DNA of 50,045 nucleotides from Albimonas sp041685625 (GTDB lineage Bacteria; Pseudomonadota; Alphaproteobacteria; Rhodobacterales; Rhodobacteraceae): positions 1-50,045 of the forward strand of contig JAWLFJ010000014.1 in assembly GCA_041685625.1 (NCBI GenBank). The letters run 5' to 3'. The position numbers and the translations under genes were made by a program. This document shows, in pieces, positions 24,070 to 32,231 of the stretch (within the stretch, counting starts at the first letter, position 1; every line of letters starts with the position of its first letter). The notes below the pieces were generated by a model that saw only the letters and a list, made by a program, of their open reading frames with translations, did no database searches and was not told the DNA's origin.

Positions 24070-24108
24070 ATAGGCCGTCGGACCCCCGCCGTCACCCTCC
24101 CCGCGACG

Positions 24109-25293
24109 TCAGCGCGACAGCTCCCTCATGCCGGCGTCGAGCCCCTCGAGCGTCATCGGATACATGTGATCCGCGAAGATCTCCTGGATCATCCTTATCG
24201 ACTGCGTGTAGCCCCAGCGGCGCTCCGGCACCGGATTGATCCAGACCGAACCCGGCCACTGATCGCGCGCCCGGCGGAGCCAGGTCTCCCCGGATTCCGG
24301 GTTCCAGTGTTCGTTCGCCCCGCCCGGATAGGCGATCTCGTAGGGACTCATGGAGGCGTCGCCGACGAAGACGCATTTCCAGTCGGCGCCGTACTTGTGG
24401 ATCAGATCCCAGGTCGGGATCTGCTCCTGCCAGCGCCGACGGTTGTCCTTCCAGACGCCTTCGTAGAGGCAGTTGTGGAAGTAGAAGTGCTCGAGGTGCT
24501 TCAGCTCCGCCCGCGCGGCCGAGAACAGCTCCTCCACCACCTTGACGTGATCGTCCATCGACCCGCCGACGTCGAGCAGCAGCAGCACCTTCACCGCGTT
24601 GCGTCGCTCGGGCCGCGTCTTGACGTCGAGATAGCCGTGCTCGGCCGTCGCGCGGATCGTGCCGTCGAGGTCCAGCTCCTCGTGCGCCCCGTCCCGCGCC
24701 CAGCGCCGCAGCCGCTTCAGCGCCACCTTGATGTTGCGCGTGCCGAGCTCGACCGAGTCGTCGAAGTCCCGGAACTCGCGCTTGTCCCAGACCTTCGCGG
24801 CGCGGCGGTGCCGGCTTTCGTGCTGGCCGATGCGCACGCCCTCGGGATTGTAGCCGTAGGCGCCGAAGGGGGAGGTGCCGGCGGTGCCGATCCATTTCGA
24901 GCCGCCCTGGTGGCGTCCCTTCTGCTCCTCGAGCCGCTGCTTCAGCGTCTCCATCAGCTTGTCGAAACCGCCGAGCGCCTCGATCTCCTGCATCTCCTCG
25001 GGGCTGAGATGCTTTTCCGCCATCTTGCGGAGCCACTCCTCCGGCAGCTCCTCGACGTCGATCGCGCCCTCGCCCGAGACCGCCTCGAGGCCCTTGAAGA
25101 CCTCGGCGAAGACCCGGTCGAACTTGTCGATGTTGCGCTCGTCCTTCACCAGCGCCGCGCGGGCGAGGTAGTAGAACGCCTCCACGTCGTAGGTCACGAG
25201 ATCGGCCTTCACCGCCTCCAGCAGCGTGAGATACTCGCGGAGCGAGACCGGAACCTTCGCCTCCCGCAGCCCGTAGAACAGATTGACGAACAT
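24109..25293 (-). CDS. VWA domain protein, CoxE-like
   Basis: The 394-residue protein has a helical N-terminal domain (REYLTLLEAVKADLVTYDVEAFYYLARAALV) and a C-terminal von Willebrand A-type domain. Its metal site is Asp241-x-Gly243-x-Ser245 in LLLLDVGGSMDDHVKVVEEL. The middle carries the conserved QHESRHRRAAKVWDKREFRDFDDSVELGTRN block seen in the VWA partners of MoxR ATPases. Such pairs act as chaperones that insert metals or remodel complexes. The MoxR gene is encoded on the same strand at 26945, but three unrelated genes lie between. Exact client not known. Confidence 0.88.
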   Translation of the reverse strand: MFVNLFYGLREAKVPVSLREYLTLLEAVKADLVTYDVEAFYYLARAALVKDERNIDKFDRVFAEVFKGLEAVSGEGAIDVEELPEEWLRKMAEKHLSPEEMQEIEALGGFDKLMETLKQRLEEQKGRHQGGSKWIGTAGTSPFGAYGYNPEGVRIGQHESRHRRAAKVWDKREFRDFDDSVELGTRNIKVALKRLRRWARDGAHEELDLDGTIRATAEHGYLDVKTRPERRNAVKVLLLLDVGGSMDDHVKVVEELFSAARAELKHLEHFYFHNCLYEGVWKDNRRRWQEQIPTWDLIHKYGADWKCVFVGDASMSPYEIAYPGGANEHWNPESGETWLRRARDQWPGSVWINPVPERRWGYTQSIRMIQEIFADHMYPMTLEGLDAGMRELSR

Positions 25294-25333
25294 CGCGCGC
25301 CCTCCTCGGCTCAGGATGTCGGGCGGAGGCGGC

Positions 25334-25504
25334 TCAGAACAAGCCCTGCCAGTCGCCGATCGTGGCGAAGCCGAAGACGATCAGCACCCCGACCAGCCCA
25401 TGCACCACGCCGTAGCGCAGACGGTCGGCGAGGCCGCCGCCGCGGCGCGCGGCGCGGATCCAGCCGAAGGCGAAGAGGGCCGCGAAGACGAGCAGCAGGA
25501 TCAT
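25334..25504 (-). CDS. Small membrane protein, unknown
   Basis: This 56-residue protein has two likely membrane segments: MILLLVFAALFAFGWI at the start and GLVGVLIVFGFATIGDW at about 35-52. A basic loop (RAARRGGG) lies between them. Its ATG overlaps the stop of the GNAT gene as ATGA, so translation is likely coupled. The small size, the coupling and the hydrophobic pattern support a real gene; I do not recognise the family. It lies 40 bases before the VWA gene. Confidence 0.7.
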   Translation of the reverse strand: MILLLVFAALFAFGWIRAARRGGGLADRLRYGVVHGLVGVLIVFGFATIGDWQGLF

Positions 25505-25938
25505 CGCTGATACTTTATGAACGGGGTCCGGGTCCCGATGCGATCGTAGAGCATCCGGCCGCGATAATTGAACTCCTGCGTCGTCCAGTAGACGTAAGGC
25601 GTGCCCGCCGCGTCCGCCGCGGCGTAGACCGCCTCGATCAGCGCGCGCCCGACGCCCTCGCCGCGCACGGCGGGATCGGCGTAGAGGTCCTGCAGGTAGA
25701 CCACGTCCTCGATCCGCCATGTGTGCCGGTGGAACAGGTAGTGCACGAGGCCCACCGGCGCGCCGTCCCGGATCGCGAGCAGCCCGTGCATCACCGGGTC
25801 GCCGTCCGGCAGCAGGCGGTCGAAGGTGGCGCGATAGACCGCCTCCTCCACCGCCGTCTCGTAGAAGTCGAGATAGCCGGTCCAGAGCCGGCGCCATTCG
25901 GGCTCGTCGCTCGCGCGGAGGGGTCTGATCTCGCTCAT
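25501..25938 (-). CDS. GNAT family N-acetyltransferase
   Basis: The 145-residue enzyme has the acetyl-CoA site in DLYADPAVRGEGVGRALIEAVYAAADAAG (R-x-x-G-x-G). It is preceded by the central strands GLLAIRDGAPVGLVHYLFHRHTW and followed by VYWTTQEFNYRGRMLYDRIG. The N-terminal strand SEIRPLRASDEPEWRRLW is also typical. The W-x-T-x-x-x-N-x-x-A/G-x-x-L-Y pattern suggests an amine or polyamine-type substrate, but this is not certain. The start at 25938 is chosen over the upstream Met codons, which lie in poor low-complexity sequence. Coupled to the next small membrane gene. Confidence 0.9.
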   Translation of the reverse strand: MSEIRPLRASDEPEWRRLWTGYLDFYETAVEEAVYRATFDRLLPDGDPVMHGLLAIRDGAPVGLVHYLFHRHTWRIEDVVYLQDLYADPAVRGEGVGRALIEAVYAAADAAGTPYVYWTTQEFNYRGRMLYDRIGTRTPFIKYQR

Positions 25939-26013
25939 GCCCGCCCTCATGCCGCGCGCCACGGCCCGGCGCAAGCCCGGCGGGACCGGCGCGCCGACGC
26001 GACGCGCCGCCGC

Positions 26014-26919
26014 TCAGGCCAGCGCCGAGAGGGTCAGGAGGCTCGCCGCGGTCGAGAGCACGATCGCCTTGGCGATGGAGTGCGCCGGCGCTCCGTAGAA
26101 GCTCGCGAGGGCGTAGGGCATCGCCCCGCAGGGCCCCGCGGCGAGCGTGACCATAAGCGCCGCCGCGGCGCCCGCGTCGCCCGTCGCGCGGTCGATCCAG
26201 AACACGATCAGCGGATGCGCCGCGACCGACAGCGCCGCGATCGAGACGGAGACGCCGCCGAAGCGCCTCAGGTCGCTGCCGCTCAGCGTGACGCCGAGCG
26301 CGAACAGCGCCGCCGGCGCGGCGGCCGCGCCCGCGAACTCCACGAAGCGCCCGATCCCCGGATGCAGCCCGATCCCGGCCAGATTGACCGCGAGGCCCGC
26401 GACCGGCGCCAGCAGCATCGGGTTGAGTAGCACCTGCCGCGCCACCGCCGCGGGGCCGCGCCGCCCGCCGGTCAACATCTCCATGCCCATGACGGTGAGC
26501 GGGAAGGTCACCAGCGCGTCGATGGTGATGATCGCCGCGATCGGCGCCGCCGCCGCCTCTCCGTAAAGCCCGCGCGCCACCGGCAGCACGAAGAGCACGT
26601 GATTGACGAAGGCCGCCGCGAAACCGAGCAGGAGCGACTCGGCGCCGCCGCGTCCGAAGCCGAAGCGGGCGATCAGGAAGCCGGCCGCGTAGACCGTCGC
26701 CTCGCCGGCGAGATAGGCCCCGAGACGGCGCGGATCGAGCGCCGACAGGTCCGCCGCCGCGAGAATCGAGAACAGGAGCGCCGGCACCGCCAGCAGCAGC
26801 ACGAACCGGTTGATCCCCGCCGGCGCCTCCTGCCCGACCACGCCGCGGACGCCGAGCGCGAAGCCCGCCGCCATCACCGCGAAGATCGGCAGGATCGCGC
26901 CGGTGAGCGCCTCGATCAC
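26014..26919 (-). CDS. AEC family transporter (auxin efflux carrier type)
   Basis: The 301-residue protein is highly hydrophobic with about ten membrane helices. It begins IEALTGAILPIFAVMAAGFALG, and the middle contains LLLGFAAAFVNHVLFVLPVARGLYG and QVLLNPMLLAPVAGLAVN, the two broken-helix motifs (N-x-x-x-x-x-x-P and N-P-x-x) typical of the AEC/BART superfamily. It likely exports small organic acids or similar solutes. The ligand cannot be told from the sequence. Its gene sits between MoxR and GNAT genes on the same strand, 24 bases after moxR. Confidence 0.9.
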   Translation of the reverse strand: MIEALTGAILPIFAVMAAGFALGVRGVVGQEAPAGINRFVLLLAVPALLFSILAAADLSALDPRRLGAYLAGEATVYAAGFLIARFGFGRGGAESLLLGFAAAFVNHVLFVLPVARGLYGEAAAAPIAAIITIDALVTFPLTVMGMEMLTGGRRGPAAVARQVLLNPMLLAPVAGLAVNLAGIGLHPGIGRFVEFAGAAAAPAALFALGVTLSGSDLRRFGGVSVSIAALSVAAHPLIVFWIDRATGDAGAAAALMVTLAAGPCGAMPYALASFYGAPAHSIAKAIVLSTAASLLTLSALA

Positions 26920-26944
26920 GCCGGGCGCCCCGCCGGCGCCGGCC

Positions 26945-27787
<843 letters not shown>

Positions 27788-27916
27788 CTCGCTGCTCTCC
27801 CTCCGCCGGCCGGACCTCTCCGATCGAGGGAACTGGCGCAGCCGGGCGCCGGAGGCAAGGGGCGTGCCCGGCCCGCGCGCCGCGGGGTCGCCGGGTGCGG
27901 CGCGGTCTTCGCGACT

Positions 27917-27963
27917 CGTTTGCAAACGTTGCGCGTGACTTAACGCACGGCCCCAGCTATAGG
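27917..27963 (+). promoter_or_regulatory. Probable dksA promoter with upstream palindrome
   Basis: GTGACT (27935-27940) and TATAGG (27958-27963) are spaced by 17 bases, a plausible sigma-70-type pair for the gene starting at 28068. Just upstream lies the perfect 12-base palindrome CGTTTGCAAACG (27917-27928), in the place of an activator or upstream element. The palindrome resembles LacI-family half sites, but the match is loose. A 105-base leader would follow. All inferred from the sequence. Confidence 0.4.
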
Positions 27964-28067
27964 GTCCGCACCGACGAGGGGGGTGGCGGTCCGAGACGGC
28001 GAGACGCCGTCGGGCCGCGGCAGCGACCCCGCCGACGGGGTGGGCAACGACATCGAGGTGACGAGCG

Positions 28068-28490
28068 ATGAAAGCCGAATCCGTTCTCGACTCCGAGTAC
28101 TTCCCGTCCGAGGACGAGCCTTTCATGAACCCGCGTCAAAAGGAGTACTTCCGCCGCAAGCTGAACGACTGGCGAGACTCCATCCTCGCCGAGAGCCGCT
28201 CCACGCTCGAGGGCCTTCAGGACAGCGCCCAGGCCGTTCCCGACATCGCCGACCGGGCTTCCGCCGAGACCGACCGCGCGTTGGAGCTGCGCACGCGCGA
28301 CCGTCAGCGCAAGGTGATCTCGAAGATCGAGGCGGCGCTGCGGCGGATCGAGGACGGCAGCTACGGCTACTGCGAGGTGACGGGCGATCCGATCTCTCTC
28401 AAGCGCCTCGACGCGCGTCCGATCGCGACGCTCAGCCTCGCGGCGCAGGAGATGCACGAGCGGCGCGAGAAGGTCTACCGCGACGAGTGA
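28068..28490 (+). CDS. dksA: RNA polymerase-binding factor DksA, zinc-poor type
   Basis: The 140-residue protein has the DksA architecture. A coiled coil carries the catalytic tip D59-x-x-D62-x-A64 (in VPDIADRASAETDRALELR), matching the tip aspartates that act on RNA polymerase with ppGpp. The globular C-terminus has lost the zinc finger: only Cys102 in GYCEVTGDPISLKRLDARP remains, and the other three cysteine positions are replaced. This is the usual form in Rhodobacterales. It is expected to control rRNA and amino acid genes. A strong intrinsic terminator follows at 28513. Confidence 0.94.
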   Translation: MKAESVLDSEYFPSEDEPFMNPRQKEYFRRKLNDWRDSILAESRSTLEGLQDSAQAVPDIADRASAETDRALELRTRDRQRKVISKIEAALRRIEDGSYGYCEVTGDPISLKRLDARPIATLSLAAQEMHERREKVYRDE

Positions 28491-28512
28491 TCGCCGCTGC
28501 CACGCGGGGCAG

Positions 28513-28539
28513 GGGCCGGCCGGCGCGCCGGCCCTTTTT
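28513..28539 (+). terminator. Intrinsic terminator of dksA
   Basis: GGGCCGGC (28513-28520), a six-base loop, GCCGGCCC (28527-28534) and five T residues (28535-28539) make a textbook intrinsic terminator 22 bases after the dksA stop. Confidence 0.9.
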
Positions 28540-28690
28540 CGTCGCCGGAGGCCGCCCCGGCCGAGGCGCCCCATGGCGACATGACCCGGCGGCGCGGCGT
28601 CCGGGCCGCCCCGACACGAAATAGCCCGGCCTTGCGCCAGCGCACGGGCGCCGCGATCCTCGCGCGACGCGATCCGCCGAGGAGCCCGCC

Positions 28691-29584
28691 ATGCCCGAAC
28701 CCGTCGCCCCCTTTCACGGCGTCATCCCCTACCTGCCGACGCCGATCCGTCCCGACGGCGGCGTCGACGCCGAGGCGCTCGGCCGCGTGGTCGAACACCT
28801 GATCGGGCGCGGCGTGCACGGGCTCACCCCGCTCGGCTCCACGGGCGAGTTCGCCTATCTCGACGCGGCTCAGCGCGAGGCCGTCGTCGCGGCGACGCTG
28901 GAGGCCGCGGCGGGCCGCGTTCCCGTGATCGCCGGCGTCGCCGCCACGGCGACCGCGGGGGCCGTCGCCGAGGCCCGGCGCTGGGAGGCCCTCGGCGCCG
29001 AGGGCATCCTGGCGGTCATGGAGGCCTATTTTCCGATCCCGGAGGACGGAGTCGTCGGCTACTTCTCCGCCGTGGCGGACGCCACCGATCTGCCGACGGT
29101 GCTCTACACCAACCCGAACTTCCAGCGCTCGGACCTCTCGCTCGGCGCGCTGGAGCGGCTCTCGGAGCATCCGCGCATCGTCGGGATCAAGGACGCGAGC
29201 ACCAACACCGGACGGCTGCTTTCGATCCTGAACCGCTGCGCCGGGCGGCTCGACGTCTTCGCCGCCTCCTCGCACGTCACCGCCGCGGTGCTGCTGCTCG
29301 GCGGACGCGGCTGGATGGCGGGGCCGTCCTGCATCGTGCCCGACGCCTCGGTGCGTCTCCACGAGCTGTGCCGCGCCGGCGACTGGGCGGCGGCGATGGA
29401 TCTGCAGCGCGATCTCTGGGCGGTGAACGAGGTCTTCGCGCGCCACAACCTCGCCGGCGCGGTGAAGGCCGGGCTGCGCCTGCAGGGCTTCGACTGCGGC
29501 GATCCGATCCCGCCCCAGGCGCCGCTCGGCGCGGTGGCGGTGGCGGAGATCCGCGCGGCGCTGGAGGGGGCCGGAGCGCTCTAG
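28691..29584 (+). CDS. Dihydrodipicolinate synthase / N-acetylneuraminate lyase family aldolase
   Basis: The 297-residue TIM-barrel enzyme has the Schiff-base lysine Lys167 in IVGIKDAST and the proton-relay tyrosine Tyr139 in VLYTNPNF. The phosphate-type loop is GSTGEFAYL (50-58), where classic DapA has GTTGE. It belongs to the broad DapA superfamily, but the substitutions and isolated position argue against the essential lysine-pathway enzyme. It may be a sugar-acid or hydroxyproline-type aldolase. The ATG is preceded by GAGGAG. It is convergent with the degraded MAPEG gene. Confidence 0.88.
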   Translation: MPEPVAPFHGVIPYLPTPIRPDGGVDAEALGRVVEHLIGRGVHGLTPLGSTGEFAYLDAAQREAVVAATLEAAAGRVPVIAGVAATATAGAVAEARRWEALGAEGILAVMEAYFPIPEDGVVGYFSAVADATDLPTVLYTNPNFQRSDLSLGALERLSEHPRIVGIKDASTNTGRLLSILNRCAGRLDVFAASSHVTAAVLLLGGRGWMAGPSCIVPDASVRLHELCRAGDWAAAMDLQRDLWAVNEVFARHNLAGAVKAGLRLQGFDCGDPIPPQAPLGAVAVAEIRAALEGAGAL

Positions 29585-30042
29585 CCGAGAGCGCGGCGAT
29601 CAGCGCCCGGAGCGCCGACGCCATCACGGCGAGCGGGCCGAGGCTCGAGGACGTCGCCCGCCTCTCACGCGAGCGGCGACGTCCCGCGGGCCGAGGCGCG
29701 GCCCGCGCGCGCCGGCGCGAAGCCGCCCATCGGCATCCAGACGGCCCGTAGCGGCGGCGCGACGGCCACGGACGGAAGCCCTGCGATCAGGAAGCCGGGG
29801 ACGTCGTCGAGATCGCTGCGGTGCATCCGCCGGAAGCGCTCGACGGCGGGATCGGCCTCGACCTGCGAGGGATCGGGCGCGCGGTCGATCGCGCCGGGGC
29901 GCGGAGCCTCGGGGCTGGCGCAGCCGCGCCGGCATCCCATCATCGCCGCGACCGCCGCCCGGCCCCGGCCCATCAGCGTCATGACGGCGGCGGCGCTGAC
30001 GAAGAGCCGGAACGCCGGGTTCGCGCGATCGAATTCGCCCAT
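29583..30042 (-). pseudogene. Degraded MAPEG family membrane protein gene
   Basis: The open frame 30042-29665 gives 125 residues that resemble a MAPEG/microsomal glutathione transferase-like protein: NPAFRLFVSAAAVMTL (first helix) and VERFRRMHRSDLDDVPGFLIAGL, matching the family's V-E-R-x-R-R-x-H-x-N-D-L-E-N-x-x-x-F-L block. It then stops after about 35 more residues instead of continuing to the last helix. A fitting final helix (LGPLAVMASALRALIAALS) lies just downstream, at about 29583-29640, in a frame shifted by one base. The core motif is also eroded (SDLDD for NDLEN). A single lost base near 29670-29730 would explain it. Confidence 0.55.
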
Positions 30043-30054
30043 CGCCGCAACGCG

Positions 30055-30396
30055 TCAGACGTCCTCGCGCTCGGGCTCCGTCTCGGGCGCCTTGGGGCCC
30101 GTCGGTCCGCCCAGCCGCTTCGGCAGCTCCGCGAAGTCGGGCGGCTCGACCGGCGTGCCGCCGGCGCGGGCCTCGATGCAGCCGCAGGCCACGGCCTGGC
30201 GGCCGAAAAGCCAGTGCCGACGCGTCTGGAAGGCGACGCAGCGCTGGCCCGGCGGGCAGCGGCCCCGACAGGAATCCTGCAACAGCAGCGCCTTGTGGAG
30301 CGCGCACTCACCCCGGTCAGCCCAGCGACGAACCAGCAGATCGGCGATCGCCGCCGCGGCCGCCGCGTAGACGATCCAGATCAGGATCTTCAGCAT
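30055..30396 (-). CDS. Small membrane-anchored cysteine-rich protein, unknown
   Basis: The 113-residue protein starts with a hydrophobic segment (3-21, KILIWIVYAAAAAAIADLL) followed by six cysteines at 31, 43, 47, 53, 71 and 73 (GECALHKAL, DSCRGRCPPGQRC, ACGC). The C-terminus is acidic and Pro-rich. The ATG has GGAGG seven bases upstream, which supports real translation. The cysteines could form disulfides outside the membrane or bind metal inside, depending on topology. I do not recognise the family. It ends 13 bases before the MAPEG remnant, so the two were perhaps one transcript. Confidence 0.7.
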   Translation of the reverse strand: MLKILIWIVYAAAAAAIADLLVRRWADRGECALHKALLLQDSCRGRCPPGQRCVAFQTRRHWLFGRQAVACGCIEARAGGTPVEPPDFAELPKRLGGPTGPKAPETEPEREDV

Positions 30397-30448
30397 CGCT
30401 CCTCCGCGTCCGGGCCGGCGGGGCGGGCGGCCCCGCCGGTCCCTCGGC

Positions 30449-32023
30449 TCATTCGCCCGCCAGCGCCTCCGGCGCCGACTTCCCGCGCCGCACGTCGAGA
30501 CGCCCGAGCGCGCTGACATAGGCCCGCGTCGCGGCGAGGATCGTGTCGGTGTCGGAGGCCTGGCCGGTCACGATCCGCCCCGCCTCCTCCAGCCGCACGC
30601 TCACCGTGGCCTGCGCGTCCGTGCCCTCGGTCACCGCATGGATCTGGAACAATTGCAGCGTGGCGTCATGCGGCATGATCTCGCGCACCGCGTTGAAGCA
30701 GGCGTCGACCGGGCCGTCGCCCGAGGCCTCGGCGCGCCTCTCCTCGCCGTCCACCACCAGCACGAGCTCCGCCCGCGGCCGGCGCGTGCCGCAGACCACC
30801 TCGAGCCACTTGACCCGCAGCCGCTCGGAGCCCTCGCCGCCGGTCTCGGCCATCAGCGCGATGATGTCCTCGTCCCACACCTCCTTCTTGGTGTCGGCGA
30901 GCGCCTTGAAGCGGACGAAGGCGTCCTCGAGCTTGTTGTCGCCGGCCTCGAAGCCGAGATCCTTCAGCTTGGCGCGGAAGGCGGCGCGGCCGGAATGCTT
31001 GCCCATGACGAGGTTGGATTCGGTGAGGCCCACGTCCTCGGGCCGCATGATCTCGTAGGTCTGGGCGTTCTTCAGCATCCCGTCCTGGTGGATGCCGCTC
31101 TCGTGCGCGAAGGCGTTCTTGCCGACGATCGCCTTGTTGTACTGCACCGGAAAGCCCGTGATCTGGCTGACCATGCGGCTCGCGGCCATGATCCGCTTCG
31201 TGTCGATGCGGGTGTCCCAGGGCATGATGTCCCGGCGCACGCGCATCGCCATCACCACCTCCTCGAGCGCCGCGTTGCCCGCCCGCTCGCCGAGGCCGTT
31301 GACGGTGCACTCGATCTGCCGCGCGCCGGCCTCGACCGCCGCGAGGGCGTTCGCCACCGCCATGCCGAGGTCGTTGTGACAGTGGGTGGAGATCACGCAG
31401 TCGTCGATCCCGGTCACCCGCTCGCGCAGCATGCGGATGATCTCGGCGCTCTCGGTCGGCGCGGTGTAGCCGACCGTGTCGGGGATGTTGATGGTGGACG
31501 CGCCGGCGTCGACCGCCGTCCGCACCGCCTTCACGAGGAAGTCGCGGTCCGACCGCGTGGCGTCCTCGGGCGACCACTGCACGTCGTCGGTGTGCTCGAG
31601 CGCGCGGGTGACGCTGGCGTGGATCTGCTCCAGCACCTGGTCGCGCGTCATGCGCAGCTTGTGCTCCATGTGCAGGTCGGAGGTGGCGATGAAGGTGTGG
31701 ATGCGCTTGCGCCGCGCGGCCGCGACCGCCTCGCCGGCGCGGTCGACGTCCTTGAGGCCTGATCGCGAGAGGCCGCAGACCACGGCGTTCTCGACCACGC
31801 CCGAGATGGCCTTCACCGCCTCGAAGTCGCCGATCGAGGCGATGGGGAAGCCCGCCTCGATGATGTCGACGCCCATCTCGTCGAGGTGCCGGGCGATGCG
31901 CAGCTTCTCGTCGAGCGTCATCGTCGCGCCGGGCGACTGCTCGCCGTCGCGGAGCGTGGTGTCGAAGATCAGCACGCGGTTGGGATCGCGCGCGACCTGA
32001 TCGGCGGGCTTGGTCTCGGTCAT
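30449..32023 (-). CDS. leuA: 2-isopropylmalate synthase
   Basis: The 524-residue enzyme condenses acetyl-CoA with 2-oxoisovalerate, the first step of leucine synthesis. The HMGL-like barrel has FDTTLRDGEQSPGATM near the start, the metal-binding VISTHCHNDLGMAVAN (H-x-H), and GLGERAGNAALEEVVMA. The last 130 residues are the LeuA allosteric domain for leucine feedback. AAGGA lies 12 bases before the ATG. The 153 bases upstream contain a short leucine-rich leader reading frame and an inverted repeat, so attenuation is likely; see 32118-32177. Confidence 0.97.
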   Translation of the reverse strand: MTETKPADQVARDPNRVLIFDTTLRDGEQSPGATMTLDEKLRIARHLDEMGVDIIEAGFPIASIGDFEAVKAISGVVENAVVCGLSRSGLKDVDRAGEAVAAARRKRIHTFIATSDLHMEHKLRMTRDQVLEQIHASVTRALEHTDDVQWSPEDATRSDRDFLVKAVRTAVDAGASTINIPDTVGYTAPTESAEIIRMLRERVTGIDDCVISTHCHNDLGMAVANALAAVEAGARQIECTVNGLGERAGNAALEEVVMAMRVRRDIMPWDTRIDTKRIMAASRMVSQITGFPVQYNKAIVGKNAFAHESGIHQDGMLKNAQTYEIMRPEDVGLTESNLVMGKHSGRAAFRAKLKDLGFEAGDNKLEDAFVRFKALADTKKEVWDEDIIALMAETGGEGSERLRVKWLEVVCGTRRPRAELVLVVDGEERRAEASGDGPVDACFNAVREIMPHDATLQLFQIHAVTEGTDAQATVSVRLEEAGRIVTGQASDTDTILAATRAYVSALGRLDVRRGKSAPEALAGE

Positions 32024-32083
32024 GTCGGTGTTCCTTGCCGGATCGTCCTTGAGGGGGCTGTCTCGGCGGCGCGTCCCGTGGCT

Positions 32084-32124
32084 CCCCTGAGCGCGCGCGC
32101 CGTCCTCCCCGGCACGCTCAGGGG
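32084..32124 (-). promoter_or_regulatory. Leader hairpin of leuA attenuator
   Basis: On the minus strand, CCCCTGAGCG (from 32124 to 32115) pairs perfectly with CGCTCAGGGG (32093 to 32084), a 10-bp stem with a 21-base loop. The loop holds a smaller GCCG/CGGC stem. The first arm starts within the last leader codon and contains its stop codon. A ribosome paused at the leucine codons would leave the arm mostly free, and one reaching the stop would block it. No U-tract follows the stem. Which fold is the terminating one is not settled from the sequence. Confidence 0.7.
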
Positions 32125-32177
32125 CGGCTAAGGAGAAGGAGGCCGGCGGCGGCCGCGATCCGGACGGTGCGCGTCAT
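32118..32177 (-). CDS. Leucine leader peptide of leuA
   Basis: A 19-codon frame upstream of leuA encodes MTRTVRIAAAAGLLLLSRP with four consecutive leucine codons (CTC CTT CTC CTT) and a TGA. Its stop codon lies in the first arm of a 10-bp hairpin (32084-32124), the classic layout of transcription attenuation by charged tRNA-Leu. No Shine-Dalgarno is visible; only seven bases separate a CATAGT -10 element from the ATG, so the mRNA probably begins at or next to the ATG, as described for alphaproteobacterial trp leader peptides. Leader and leuA start are 94 bases apart. Confidence 0.75.
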   Translation of the reverse strand: MTRTVRIAAAAGLLLLSRP

Positions 32178-32184
32178 GCGTCGC

Positions 32185-32212
32185 ACTATGCCGGGCGAGC
32201 CGGAAAACGCAA
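32185..32212 (-). promoter_or_regulatory. Probable leuL-leuA promoter
   Basis: Read on the minus strand, TTGCGT (32212-32207) and CATAGT (32190-32185) are 16 bases apart. Start of transcription at the expected distance would fall on the ATG of the leader peptide (32177). The -35 is weak (3 of 6 with consensus), the -10 fair (4 of 6). Confidence 0.45.
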
Positions 32213-32231
32213 CCGTCAGTTCGCGGCCGCC

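Noticed and set aside
28691..29584. Canonical DapA of lysine synthesis
   Set aside because: The GTTGE loop is GSTGE and the gene is not near other lysine genes; only the superfamily can be assigned.
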